Below, piece by piece: positions 1-9,224 of a stretch of 52,868 nt of DNA. The notes under the pieces are model-generated. The model was not told where the DNA came from, searched no databases, and saw nothing but the letters and a program-made list of their open reading frames with translations. Where the stretch lies: assembly GCA_020632665.1 (NCBI GenBank), contig JACKFC010000033.1, positions 1 to 52,868 of the forward strand, read 5' to 3'. The DNA comes from Deltaproteobacteria bacterium (GTDB lineage: Bacteria; Myxococcota_A; UBA9042). How positions within the stretch are numbered: position 1 is the first letter of the stretch; every line of letters begins with the position of its first letter. A program made the position numbers and the translations under genes.

Positions 1-398
1 CGAGGATATGGGTCTGGTCCCAGCCGAACAGGCGCCACGCCTCGCCAGGCCGGTCCTGCCGCTCGGCGCGCTGCACGGTATAGGCCAGCCAGCCGAAGAA
101 CTGGCCGACCGGCTTGTGCCGCACCAGCAGCTCGAGGCCGATGATCCGGCCTGCGCCGCTGTTGCGGTAGATCGGGTCGGGGATGATCTGGTTGTTGGTG
201 ACGACCAGATTCCATTGCCGCTTGTGGAAGAGCTGGGCGTCGACGCTGACGGCGTCGCTGAGCCAGGTCTCGACCCCGCCGGCGATCTCCCAGCTCTTCT
301 GCAGGTCGAGCTCCGGCGCGCCGAAGCCGTCGAGCAGCTGCGGCGGCTGCGCCGGCTGGTTGGTCGTTCCCGTCGCCAGCTTGAAGGTCAGCGTGTCG
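1..398 (-). pseudogene. Partial TonB-dependent receptor copy (duplication fragment)
   Basis: Seen: positions 1-398 match 3479-3876 almost base for base, with only scattered substitutions and no indel noticed. The matching part encodes about residues 625-757 of the receptor at 3117-5750. The receptor frame is open on the minus strand across the whole fragment. Similarity stops abruptly near 394-398, where the sequence becomes the 3' end of the lipoprotein gene 388-2658. The fragment therefore has no start codon, signal peptide, plug domain or early barrel. It continues off the left edge, so its 3' end is not visible. The divergence argues against a simple assembly error. The most likely origin is the junction of an old segmental duplication; a decayed second receptor hit by a rearrangement is the alternative. 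Confidence 0.85.
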
Positions 399-2658
399 GC
401 GCCCGCATCTCGACGAGCTTGCCGGCGCCGTCTGCATCGGCGACGAGGTGGGCGAAGAGCGATGGACGTGCTCCTTCGCCGCCGGGTCGTCGGAACAGGG
501 CTCGGACCTCCCAGCCCTTGGGGAATTGGTGGCCCCAGCGCTCGATGATGGTCGATTTCGACGTTACGTCGTCGACTCGATAGACGTCGACCTTTCCTCC
601 GGCGAGCGTCACAATCAGCTCTTCGTCGCCGTCGCCGTCGAAGTCGTACGCTGCCATGTCGCGGATGGCTCCCGGGACCACGTAGCCGTCGCCGTCAGGG
701 CTCGAGTCACGGGCAGAATACGCCGCGATGTCAACGCGCTCGTGCCAGATTCCACCAGCTGCGAGGTAGGGGGTGATGCAGCGAGAGGGCTGATTGAAGG
801 CAGCGGAAGCATGACAGCCTGGGTGAAGCGCTGGCACTTGGTTCCAGGCCGGCACCCTGCCTCCGACAGCCTTGCAAGCTGGATCGTGCTTGTTCGACCA
901 CATCAGGCCTGCTGCGGCACTTGCAACCGAAAGTGGATCAGAAAAACTGCCGCCCTCCTCTCGCTTCGTATTCAACCCATCGCTTCCGTAGGGTTCGATC
1001 AGGTCATTCGGCGCGGGCGCTCGACCCTCCAAAAAGTCCAGCACAGCTTGCAAGTAGGACAAGTACGCCGCTGTCGCATTCACGTCGATGCGCAACGCAA
1101 GTAGCCGTCGACCGGCGGAGGCGTCGGGAATCTGCACGACGGTCCAAGGCTCGATTCCGTTGGCCCGATCGAGGATGACCGGGCCTGCCTCGCTGTGGAG
1201 AAGCCATGGATCCCAGTCGCCAGCCGGTGAGTCCGAGACCCAAACGCCAAGGTCACTCTTGGGTTCCTCCGGCCACTGTTGCCGTCCGACCGGCGTTAGC
1301 GTTTCGATGTCCAGTAGTACGTCCGGCCACAAGCGATCGCGACCGTCGAGATCCTCTTTCTTCGTTCCCAATGTGATCTCGACTCGCCACGCTTCTGCTC
1401 CGCAATCTCTTTGTCCTTGCGAAGTGATACGAGCAGCGGTCGTGCCTTGGGGCACGTTAGCGTCTGCGTCGGCGTGGCGAACGGCCAGAGTGGGCAGTGC
1501 AAGGCCGGCAGAGCCCTTCGCGAGGCAGTCGGCAACTGCTGCGCCCTGAGCGGCGAGTCGAATAAAGCTATCGGTGCAGTCGGGCCATGCTAGGTTACAC
1601 ACATCGTTGTAGGCCGCGCCAGGCAGTGCTGCTGCAAAGCAGTCACCGTCAATGCCTGTACAGTAGCCGAGAGGTGCACTCTCGCTGCGGCAGGAGACCG
1701 GGGACGAAGAGGAGTAGAGTGAGTCGCCTTGTGTGGGCAATCGCAGCTCATTATATTGCTCCTTGTCTTTCCTAACGCGCAAATAGAAAGGCAGACCACT
1801 GGGGTTAAATTGGTCCGGAGGTTCGGCAGGTGAACTTGCGGGAGGAAGAAAGGGGCCCCTTCCCGCCACCCTTGGGCTAGCGGGAGGGTGTGGAAAGATC
1901 ATTGACCGCATCGCACTGTCCGATCCGGCAAATCGTACTTCAATGTCACCTTCTGTCGTATACGATGCCTGTGCGCTTGGTGAAGCTGCGTACCACCAAG
2001 GCTTGCGCGCGGGCAGTTCCACAGCCCAAGATTCACCAATCGAAACACACTGGTGAAGAGTGGGTGTATAAATCCCATACATACAATTGTACGTCGAACG
2101 GTTGCCGGGGTAGCTCAACCCGGGGATCCAGGCTACATCCGTCACTTGCCAGTCCCCTGCGTCCACCTCCGACGGCTGCAGCGAGAAGCGATGCTGCGTC
2201 GCACTCCAGCCAGCTTCGCCGCGCTCGGGCTCTTGCGCGACGCTCAGCCACGCAGCGCCTCGATCACCTTGCGGCCCCCGCAACCACGCGAGCCCCAGGC
2301 CCGCTCCGTTGACGTAGGCCGAACCTGCGGGCGAGACGTCCGCATCGGTCACGCCAGTCTGCGCGGCGGTCACGGTCGCTGCAGTCAGCCCTGGTTGGTC
2401 GAGCCGGACGTAGGTCACCTTCGGCGGCGTCTGCAGGACCGGATAGGCCCGGACTGGCGGCCGCTCGGCGTAGACGGCATAGATCGCGTCGGCGCCCTCG
2501 GCGATCGCCAGCAGGCTGTGCCGCGGAGGCAACGGGACTTCGGCGACTTTGGTCCAGCCGTTCTGCGGCGGCTCCGAGCACGCCAGCAGGAACAACACGG
2601 CGGAGATCACAAGAGTGCGCGTTCGCCCTCGGTCGTGGCTCTGCAGGCCGGTTGACAT
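388..2658 (-). CDS. Exported lipoprotein with C-terminal FG-GAP-like segment, 756 aa
   Basis: ATG at 2658 is preceded by a good AGGAGGG ribosome site, so I use it instead of the much longer open frame that runs antiphase through the upstream receptor. A short Arg-bearing n-region and hydrophobic core end in a lipobox (FLLAC, Cys27), so it is probably a lipoprotein. The body has no recognised domain. Near the C-terminus a DFDGDGDEELIV stretch resembles an FG-GAP/VCBS calcium-binding blade. The last codons and the TGA stop (388-390) fall in or beside the receptor-derived fragment at 1-398, so the natural C-terminus may be truncated. The start lies two bases after the stop of the small upstream frame, which suggests coupling. 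Function unknown; base composition in the middle is less GC-extreme than its neighbours. Confidence 0.8.
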   Translation of the reverse strand: MSTGLQSHDRGRTRTLVISAVLFLLACSEPPQNGWTKVAEVPLPPRHSLLAIAEGADAIYAVYAERPPVRAYPVLQTPPKVTYVRLDQPGLTAATVTAAQTGVTDADVSPAGSAYVNGAGLGLAWLRGPQGDRGAAWLSVAQEPERGEAGWSATQHRFSLQPSEVDAGDWQVTDVAWIPGLSYPGNRSTYNCMYGIYTPTLHQCVSIGESWAVELPARKPWWYAASPSAQASYTTEGDIEVRFAGSDSAMRSMIFPHPPASPRVAGRGPFLPPASSPAEPPDQFNPSGLPFYLRVRKDKEQYNELRLPTQGDSLYSSSSPVSCRSESAPLGYCTGIDGDCFAAALPGAAYNDVCNLAWPDCTDSFIRLAAQGAAVADCLAKGSAGLALPTLAVRHADADANVPQGTTAARITSQGQRDCGAEAWRVEITLGTKKEDLDGRDRLWPDVLLDIETLTPVGRQQWPEEPKSDLGVWVSDSPAGDWDPWLLHSEAGPVILDRANGIEPWTVVQIPDASAGRRLLALRIDVNATAAYLSYLQAVLDFLEGRAPAPNDLIEPYGSDGLNTKREEGGSFSDPLSVASAAAGLMWSNKHDPACKAVGGRVPAWNQVPALHPGCHASAAFNQPSRCITPYLAAGGIWHERVDIAAYSARDSSPDGDGYVVPGAIRDMAAYDFDGDGDEELIVTLAGGKVDVYRVDDVTSKSTIIERWGHQFPKGWEVRALFRRPGGEGARPSLFAHLVADADGAGKLVEMRAPTR

Positions 2659-2660
2659 CG

Positions 2661-2956
2661 CTACCCTCCTATGAGCTTGGCCTTGCGATGTGCGACCCAA
2701 AGCCCGAGCACGTCTGGCGTGGGAGCGTCCTGCAACCAAGCGGCATCCATCTTGGCGCTGACCTCGGCAATAAACGCCTGCCACGTCGAGCCACCGGCGA
2801 TCGCCGCGAGCTCGTCGGACCACGCCGCCGAACCCATCCCTGTGACGGCTGGTATCCACTCGCGACACAGAATGCGTCGGCGATCGGCGTGATCTCGGAA
2901 TAGTCTGTGGAGCCGTCGAGGGTGGAGAGAAAGGCAAGGGCGTGGCTGCCAAACAT
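2661..2956 (-). pseudogene. Small frameshifted gene upstream of the lipoprotein
   Basis: ATG at 2956 has a GGAG ribosome site and opens a plausible N-terminus (MFGSHALAFLSTLDGSTDY). After about 33 residues this frame turns into Arg/Pro-rich shadow-like sequence. From there the neighbouring minus frame reads as normal protein (EWIPAVTGMGSAAWSDELAA and on), ending in KAKLIGG and a TAG at 2661-2663. Joining the two near 2855-2870 gives a coherent product of about 97 residues, so one base appears to be lost. The second frame alone could start at GTG 3110, but that extension looks non-coding. I do not recognise the family. The gene ends two bases before the 756-aa lipoprotein start. A sequencing error or programmed frameshift cannot be excluded. 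Confidence 0.55.
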
Positions 2957-3116
2957 GGGGCGCTCCGTTCATGCCGCCCTTGATCGCGCCTCGTTGCGCT
3001 TCCTTGGGGGCCGGCCTTGGGGGCCGGCCTTGGGTGATGACGCTGCATAACTGGGCGGTCACAGCGTGTAAAGCGATAATTTCGAAGGAATCCAGCTCTT
3101 CGACCAACACCCCGCC
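2957..3116. repeat. Intergenic gap with 13-bp tandem repeat
   Basis: The gap between the receptor stop and the small gene carries about two and a half copies of CCTTGGGGGCCGG at 3002-3034. Each copy contains the GGCCGGCC-type palindrome. It could act as a hairpin or be a simple slippage repeat. No clear T-tract terminator follows. Confidence 0.6.
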
Positions 3117-5750
3117 TCAAAACGTCGCGCGCAGACCGAAGCTCGGGATGATCGGCAACCCCGTGCCATACCGCTTCTGCGTCGCGTCGAAGTTGTACTG
3201 CGTGAACTCCGGGTTCTCGCGGTTGGTGACGTTCTGCACGTCGATATAGAGGTCGAGCAGGAAGCGGTCGAAGGCGAAGCGGCGGTCGATCCGCAGGTCG
3301 AGCTGGGCGAAGGCCGGCAGCCGTTCGGTGAAGAGGTTCTCCGAGCGAATCCGCGTGTAGGAGTTGGTCTTTTCGTTGTAGACGGCGGTCGAGAGCGGCG
3401 TCACCGGGTTGCCCGAGGTCAGCCGGAAGCGGAAGCCGAATTCGAGGTCCCAGGGCAGCTTCCAGGTGCCGAGCGCGGTGAGGATATGGGTCTGGTCCCA
3501 GCCGAAGAGGCGCCACGCCTCGCCAGGCCGGTCCTGCCGCTCGGCGCGCTGCACGGTATAGGCCAGCCAGCCGAAGAAGCGGCCGACCGGCTTGTGCCGC
3601 ACCAGCAGCTCGAGGCCGACGATGCGTCCTGCGCCGCTGTTGCGGTAGATCGGGTCGGGGATGATCTGGTTGTTGGTCACGACCAGGTCCCATTGCCGCT
3701 TGTGGAAGAGCTGGGCGTCGACGCTGACGGCGTCGCTGAGCCAGGTCTCGACGCCACCGGCGATCTCCCAGCTCTTCTGCAGGTCGAGCTCCGGCGTGCC
3801 GAAGCCGTCGAGCAGCTGCGGCGGCTGTGCCGGCTGGCTGGTCGTTCCCGTCGCCAACTTGAAGGTCAGCGTCTCGCTCACGGCGTAGCGGGCGTTGAGC
3901 CTCGGCGTCGCGGATTGCCCGCCGCCGAGGCCGCGGAAGAGGTCGAAGCGGATGCCGGGGACCAGCTCCAACTTGCCGAAGCGGTAGACGGCATCGACCC
4001 AGGCCGCCGGCTGGACCTCGGCACCCTCGAGCCGCAGCCCGAGGCTCGGCCCGGACGGCGGGTTGCCGCCGCTGGTGCCGCGCTCGCCGGTGAAGGCGAC
4101 GAAGGGGCCGACCACGTCGACCGAGAAGGGGCGGTAGAAGAAGTCGACGCCGGCGCGCAGCTGCACCGGGCCCTCGAAGAAGGTGAAGGCCTGGCGGAAG
4201 GTCAGCTCCAGCGCCTCGCCGGTGAGCTTGAAGGCGGTGCCGAGCGAGGAGTCGACGATCGGGTTGACCACGCCGAGCGTGGTGCGGCTCTGCAGGCCGC
4301 GGCCCTGGTGGCGCAGCACGCCGACGAGGCTGTGGAAGGCCGAGCGGGCTTGCAGGTTGCCGCGCGCGTCGGGGAAGGCGGCCGGCGGGCGGTCGAGCGT
4401 GCCGACGACTTGATCGTCGGTGCCGAAGACGAAGAGCGTCGCGTTGGTGCGGTCGCTGAAGCGGTGATCGAGCTTGAGTTGGTAATCCCAATAGCGCGGC
4501 AGCTGGGTGAAGGGCAGGGCGTCGGCGGCGCCGGCGATCTCGAGCGCGGTGGGCAGCAGCGTGTCGATATAGGAGCGGCGGGCGGCGAAGGCGAGGCGGG
4601 TCTTGTCGCCCAGCGGGCCGCGGATCAGGATGCCGGTGTGGAAGACGTTGGTCTCCAGCGTGCCGCCCCAGCGTTCGTCGTCGCGGGGCAGGGCGAGGCG
4701 CGCGGCCAGGACGCCGCCCATCGCGCGGCCGTAGCGCACCGGGTTGCCTCCGGGGGTAAAATCGATGCCCTCGAGCAGGTCGGTGTTGAGGATCGAGTAC
4801 AGGCCGCCGAAGTGGTAGAGCAGCTGGATGCGCACGCCCTCGACGAAGACGGCGGTATCCTGCGGCGCCGAGCCACGGACGACCGGGATGCCGGCGGCTT
4901 GGCGGGCCACTCCGGGGAGGTTCTGCACGACCTTGAACGAGTCGCCGTAGACGCCGGGGATCTTCTGGATCTCTTCGACGCCGAGCGAGCGGCGCGAGAC
5001 CTCACCAGGTTCCGGCGGCGCCTCGGCCGTGGCGCGGTAGACGAGGTAGCTGCGCCGGGTCAGCAGCAGCTCCAGGGTCGTGGTCTTGCCGTCCTTGACC
5101 GTGACCCGGGCGGTGGCGCGGCGGTGGTCGGCCGGCTCGACGATGACGCGGTGGCTGCCGTCAGGCAGCGCACCGAAGCGGAAGCTGCCGTCGCCCTCGC
5201 TGACGGCCTCGGCGCCGCCGCCCAGGCGCTCGGCCAGGTCGGGCAGCGTGACCAGCGCGCCAGCCACGGGCTTGCGGGTGCCGCGCTCGATCAAGCGCCC
5301 GCCGAGGCTGGAGAAGCCCGACGGCACGCGCTCGTTGCCGCGGCGGTCGTAGCGACCCAGGCCACGCGCCCGGCCGCGGCGGTCGATGCGCATCTCCGGG
5401 GCGAAGGCGTAGCGGAAGCGGATCGCGACGCGCGTCGGCTTGCCGTCCACGGTCGCCGGCGTGAAGCGCAGCAACTTCGCGGCGCTGATCGCGGCGGCGT
5501 CGAATTCCGGGCCCGCCGACTCGATGACCTCGACCTTGCCGACCGCGCCGTCGACCTCGACCACGAGCTGCAGCACGACGGCGCCACGCAGCCCGCGGGC
5601 CAGCATCGAGGCCGGATATTCGGGCGCGACGTAGCGCTGCATCTGCGGCGGCTGCACCGCGCCAGCCGCGGCGAGCGTCGCAGCAAGCAGCAGCACGCCC
5701 GCGAAGAGCGCGATCGAGAGCCAACGGGATCGGTGGGGGCGGCGCCGCAT
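3117..5750 (-). CDS. TonB-dependent outer-membrane receptor with N-terminal TonB_C domain, 877 aa
   Basis: Order of parts: signal peptide (residues 1-30); a TonB_C-like module at about 37-118 (YVAPEYPASMLARGLRGAVV, then the FTPATVDGKP strand); a carboxypeptidase-regulatory-like/Ig fold at about 148-235; a plug domain at about 253-355 (IQKIPGVYGDSFKVVQNLPG, VRGSAPQDTAVFVEGV); and a 22-strand-type barrel to the C-terminal phenylalanine (SFGLRATF), typical of outer-membrane proteins. The family imports ligands such as siderophores, sugars or peptides using the TonB-ExbBD system. Carrying a TonB-like domain on the receptor itself is a fusion seen in some Myxococcota (established knowledge, from memory). 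The ligand cannot be read from sequence. It faces away from the lipoprotein gene at 5894 across a 143-bp divergent gap. Part of this gene is duplicated at 1-398. Confidence 0.93.
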   Translation of the reverse strand: MRRRPHRSRWLSIALFAGVLLLAATLAAAGAVQPPQMQRYVAPEYPASMLARGLRGAVVLQLVVEVDGAVGKVEVIESAGPEFDAAAISAAKLLRFTPATVDGKPTRVAIRFRYAFAPEMRIDRRGRARGLGRYDRRGNERVPSGFSSLGGRLIERGTRKPVAGALVTLPDLAERLGGGAEAVSEGDGSFRFGALPDGSHRVIVEPADHRRATARVTVKDGKTTTLELLLTRRSYLVYRATAEAPPEPGEVSRRSLGVEEIQKIPGVYGDSFKVVQNLPGVARQAAGIPVVRGSAPQDTAVFVEGVRIQLLYHFGGLYSILNTDLLEGIDFTPGGNPVRYGRAMGGVLAARLALPRDDERWGGTLETNVFHTGILIRGPLGDKTRLAFAARRSYIDTLLPTALEIAGAADALPFTQLPRYWDYQLKLDHRFSDRTNATLFVFGTDDQVVGTLDRPPAAFPDARGNLQARSAFHSLVGVLRHQGRGLQSRTTLGVVNPIVDSSLGTAFKLTGEALELTFRQAFTFFEGPVQLRAGVDFFYRPFSVDVVGPFVAFTGERGTSGGNPPSGPSLGLRLEGAEVQPAAWVDAVYRFGKLELVPGIRFDLFRGLGGGQSATPRLNARYAVSETLTFKLATGTTSQPAQPPQLLDGFGTPELDLQKSWEIAGGVETWLSDAVSVDAQLFHKRQWDLVVTNNQIIPDPIYRNSGAGRIVGLELLVRHKPVGRFFGWLAYTVQRAERQDRPGEAWRLFGWDQTHILTALGTWKLPWDLEFGFRFRLTSGNPVTPLSTAVYNEKTNSYTRIRSENLFTERLPAFAQLDLRIDRRFAFDRFLLDLYIDVQNVTNRENPEFTQYNFDATQKRYGTGLPIIPSFGLRATF

Positions 5751-5893
5751 CGGACGGCCCTTCTAGCCGATGCACACGACGGACAAAAGGCACCGCAGCG
5801 GCCGACCACGTTCGATGCGGCACAAGACCTTGGAGCAGCGCGGCGACTCGCGTACCCTTCGGCTCCGAACGCTCGACACCACCGGAGCCCCAG

Positions 5894-8800
5894 ATGCGTC
5901 GATCCACCCTCCGCCTCGCCCTCACAACGACGCTCGTCGCCCTCGCCGCCTGCGGACCGGCCGAGGAGAGCAAGCCCAAGGCCGACACCGCCGGCGCCGA
6001 CGCAGCCGCCGACAGCACAGGCGCCGACGCAGTCGCAGACACCGCCGCCGACACGGCCACCGACACGGCCGCCGACACAGCCGCTGACACCGCCGCCGAC
6101 ACCGCCGCTGACACGGCCGCTGACACCGCCGCCGACACCGCCGCTGACACCGCCGTCGACACCGCCGCCGACACCGCCGCCGACACCGCCGCCGACACCG
6201 CCGCCGACACCGCCGCCGACACCGCCGCCGACACCGCGGACGAGGACACCGGCCCGCCCGCCCCCTGCCACGACGCGAGCGGTGCGCCCCTTCCCGACGG
6301 CACACCCTGCGACGACGGGCTGCCGTGCAGCCCCGACGACGCATGCCAGGGCGGCGCCTGCAAGGCGACCTCGATGCTGAACTGCGGCTGCCAATTCGAC
6401 GTCGACTGCAACGACGACGGCGACCTCTGCAACGGCCTGCCCTATTGCGACAAGAGCGGCACCGACGGTGACGGCAAGCCGGTGTGGAAGTGCGCCGTCA
6501 ACCCGGCGACGGTCGTGAGCTGCGACCAGACCACCGACGGGCAATGCGAGCAGACCCTGTGCGAGGCCAGCAGCGGAACCTGCAAGAAGGAGCCGAAGGC
6601 TGAATTCGCGGCCTGCGACGACGGGGTGGCGTGCACCGCGGGAGACGTTTGCGACGGCAAGGGCGGCTGCACGCCGGGCACCTGGACCTGCTGCAAGACG
6701 GACGCCGATTGCGCCAAGGAAGAGGACGGCGACCCCTGCAACGGCACGCTCTTCTGCAACTTGCAGGACGGCAAGTGCACGCTGAACCCGGCGACGGTGG
6801 TCGTCTGCCCGAGCGTTGACGACACCGCGTGTCGGAAGAACCTCTGCGCCAAGACGGGCGACAACGCCGGGCTCTGCGTGCCGACGGCGGTCAACGTCGG
6901 CGGCACATGCGACGACGGCAACGCCTGCAGCGACCTCGACACCTGCGACGCCAAGGGCCAATGCAGCGTCGGCAAGGATATCTGCCCGTGCAAGGTCGAC
7001 GCCGACTGCGTGCAATACGACGACGGCAACCTCTGCAACGGCACGCTCTATTGCAACCCGATCGCGGGCCCGGACGGCACCGGCGTCTGCCGGCCGAACC
7101 CGAGCTCGGTGGTGGTCTGCAAGGCGGTCGACGACACCTTCTGTCGCCGCAACGTCTGCGACGTGAAGACCGGAACTTGCGGCATGGTCGACCTCCCGGC
7201 GCAAACGACGTGCGACGCCGATGGCACTGGCTGCACCACGGGCGACGCCTGCGACGGCAAGGGCGCGTGCGTCGCCGGGACGCAGATCTGCGCCTGCCAG
7301 ACGGACGCCGACTGCGGCAAGAACGAAGACGGCAACGTCTGCAACGGCACGCTCTACTGCGACAAGACCGGGTCGGAGCCCTTCTGCAAGGTCAGCAAGG
7401 CCACGCTCGTGACCTGCCCGAGCGTCGACGACACGGCCTGCATCAAGAACCTCTGCCAGCCGAAGACCGGGGCCTGCGCGGCGACCTCGCTGCCCGACGC
7501 GACCCCGTGCAGCGACGGCGAAGCCTGCACCAGCGGCGACGCTTGTGACGGCAAGGGCGAGTGCAAGTCGGGCGTCGTGGTCTGCGGCTGCAAGATCGAC
7601 GCCGACTGCAAGAGCTTCGACGATGGCGACGTCTGCAACGGCAGCTACGTCTGCCAAGAGAAGAGCTGCACATTCGACGGCAAGGCGTTGCTCTGCGACG
7701 ACGACGACGCCTGCACCCTCGACAGCTGCCACCCGGAGAAGGGCTGCCAAAACCAGCCCAAGCCGGACTGCAAGGCCTGCAAGGACAAAGCCGCGTGCGA
7801 CGACGGCAACGTCTGCACGGTCGAGGTCTGCGGCAACGGCCAATGCTTCTGGGAGGCCAACAGCGGTGCATGCAGCGACGGCGACGCTTGCTCTTCGGGC
7901 GATGCCTGCGCCGACAAGGTCTGCAAGCCGAGCGGCACCACCGACTGCGACGACAAAGACGTCTGCACCACGGATAGCTGTGATCCGAAGAAGGGCTGCG
8001 AGCACGAGCAGAACAACGCCAAATGCGACGACGGCGACGCTTGCACCAAGGACGACGTCTGCGGCGACGGTGCCTGCAAGGGCCCGACCGCGGTCGACTG
8101 CGGCGACGACAAGACCTGCACGCTCGACACCTGCGACAAGGCGAAGGGTTGCCAATACGCCGCGGCGCCCAACGGCACCTCGTGCACCGAGGCCTACCAG
8201 GGGACGTGCGTGCAGGGCGCCTGCGTCGAGGCGACCTGTGGCCTCGGCTACGAGCCGGTCGAGGTCGACGACAACGGCAACAAGGTGACGCAATGCGCGG
8301 CCTGGGGGCCGGTCTGGGGCGCGGCCGGGCCGCAGTTCTCGGCTTCGGAGCCGGTCGCGGGGGAGAAGGTCGTCGTCGATCAGGTCAGCAAGCTGATGAT
8401 CAACGGCACCAGCTCGGCGCTCGCGGTGACCTACGCTGCTGCCGTCAATGGCTGCGAGACGATGGTCTACGCCGGATTCAAGGACTGGCGGCTACCGACC
8501 GCGCCGGAGATCTTCCGCCTACTCGACCACAAGCTCGACTCCAAACCGCTGGTCGACACCACCTATTTCCCGAAGATCTTCGACGACAAGCATTGGTCTT
8601 CGACGCCCTACGACGGAGGGAACTCCAGCCGGTGGACCGTCGATGTGGGCGCGAGCACCAGCTTCGCCGACGAGTTGTTCAACAGCGACACCCAATCCGA
8701 CGCGACGGCGTACTACTTCTGCGTCCGCAGCACCGGGAAGCTGCAGCCGGTGGGCCCGCGCTTCGTCGTCGACGCGACCGCGGGTGTGGTGACCGATTCG

Positions 8801-9139
8801 TGGCAGAAGATCATGTGGCAGCGCGACAGCGGCACCACGCTGCAGACCTGGGATCAGAGCAAGCTCGTCTGCGACAACCTCACGCTGGGCGGCAAGTCGG
8901 ATTGGCGCCTGCCGACCTTCGCCGAGATCTACGGGCTCGTCGACCACCATGGGACCAAGCCCGCAGCGGACAAGCAGGCTTTCCTCAACGCCGACGTCCA
9001 CGCTTACACCGCGACGTCGACCATCAAGCAATCCGACACTGCGAAGTTCTACAGCGCCCGGTTGTCGTATGGCACGACCGACGACCGCAAGAAGGTCGAG
9101 GAGCCGGCGCTGGTGCGCTGCGTTCGCGACCTACCGTAG
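5894..9139 (+). CDS. Cys-rich lipoprotein with ADTA repeat tract and two DUF1566/Lcl_C-like domains, 1081 aa
   Basis: ATG at 5894 follows a GGAG site. The signal peptide ends in a lipobox (ALAAC, Cys20). Residues about 48-115 are a stalk-like tract of ADTA units, probably a flexible spacer from the membrane. From about 122 to 790 there are tandem Cys modules of two flavours: CxCxxDADC...CNGTLYCD type and CDDGDxCTxDxCD type. The C-terminus has two copies of a KxDWRLPTxxEIxxLxD motif (residues about 855 and 1005) with W/SST and CVR elements, typical of DUF1566/Lcl_C domains found in secreted or surface proteins. The Cys modules are presumably disulphide-bonded and extracellular. A shared hairpin terminator follows. 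Role unknown, probably surface binding. Confidence 0.88.
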   Translation: MRRSTLRLALTTTLVALAACGPAEESKPKADTAGADAAADSTGADAVADTAADTATDTAADTAADTAADTAADTAADTAADTAADTAVDTAADTAADTAADTAADTAADTAADTADEDTGPPAPCHDASGAPLPDGTPCDDGLPCSPDDACQGGACKATSMLNCGCQFDVDCNDDGDLCNGLPYCDKSGTDGDGKPVWKCAVNPATVVSCDQTTDGQCEQTLCEASSGTCKKEPKAEFAACDDGVACTAGDVCDGKGGCTPGTWTCCKTDADCAKEEDGDPCNGTLFCNLQDGKCTLNPATVVVCPSVDDTACRKNLCAKTGDNAGLCVPTAVNVGGTCDDGNACSDLDTCDAKGQCSVGKDICPCKVDADCVQYDDGNLCNGTLYCNPIAGPDGTGVCRPNPSSVVVCKAVDDTFCRRNVCDVKTGTCGMVDLPAQTTCDADGTGCTTGDACDGKGACVAGTQICACQTDADCGKNEDGNVCNGTLYCDKTGSEPFCKVSKATLVTCPSVDDTACIKNLCQPKTGACAATSLPDATPCSDGEACTSGDACDGKGECKSGVVVCGCKIDADCKSFDDGDVCNGSYVCQEKSCTFDGKALLCDDDDACTLDSCHPEKGCQNQPKPDCKACKDKAACDDGNVCTVEVCGNGQCFWEANSGACSDGDACSSGDACADKVCKPSGTTDCDDKDVCTTDSCDPKKGCEHEQNNAKCDDGDACTKDDVCGDGACKGPTAVDCGDDKTCTLDTCDKAKGCQYAAAPNGTSCTEAYQGTCVQGACVEATCGLGYEPVEVDDNGNKVTQCAAWGPVWGAAGPQFSASEPVAGEKVVVDQVSKLMINGTSSALAVTYAAAVNGCETMVYAGFKDWRLPTAPEIFRLLDHKLDSKPLVDTTYFPKIFDDKHWSSTPYDGGNSSRWTVDVGASTSFADELFNSDTQSDATAYYFCVRSTGKLQPVGPRFVVDATAGVVTDSWQKIMWQRDSGTTLQTWDQSKLVCDNLTLGGKSDWRLPTFAEIYGLVDHHGTKPAADKQAFLNADVHAYTATSTIKQSDTAKFYSARLSYGTTDDRKKVEEPALVRCVRDLP
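6035..6238 (+). repeat. 12-bp minisatellite encoding ADTA repeats
   Basis: About 17 consecutive 12-base units of the form GCCGACACCGCC, with a few substitutions (one TDTA, one VDTA). The tract stays in frame, because any whole-unit gain or loss keeps the frame. It encodes a low-complexity spacer just behind the lipid anchor. Unit number is likely variable between strains. Confidence 0.9.
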
Positions 9140-9171
9140 CGACGCGAGGCCGAGAATCCGGGCAAAAAGCG

Positions 9172-9203
9172 AGCGGCCGGCGTGGAGGACCACGCCGGCC
9201 GCT
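9172..9203. terminator. Bidirectional intrinsic terminator between convergent genes
   Basis: A perfect 14-bp inverted repeat (9172-9185 with 9190-9203, loop AGGA) lies between the stops of the convergent genes ending at 9139 (plus) and 9225 (minus). Read on the minus strand, the stem is soon followed by a five-T run (complement of AAAAA at 9164-9168), so it should act best for the minus-strand gene. Confidence 0.85.
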
Positions 9204-9224
9204 GCCGTTGGGGAACCAGAGAGA

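Noticed and set aside
1..398. Assembly artefact explaining the repeated receptor segment
   Set aside because: The two copies differ at many scattered positions, which a collapsed or misjoined identical read set would not give.
2659..4491. Minus-strand open frame extending the 756-aa lipoprotein gene upstream to 4491
   Set aside because: It runs out of phase through the receptor gene and encodes Arg/Pro-rich shadow sequence; ATG 2658 has a strong ribosome site and a lipoprotein signal.
3486..6380. 964-aa plus-strand frame antisense to the receptor
   Set aside because: Composition (Arg, Gly, Ala, Val) is that of a high-GC antisense shadow, and it ends inside the ADTA repeat in another frame.
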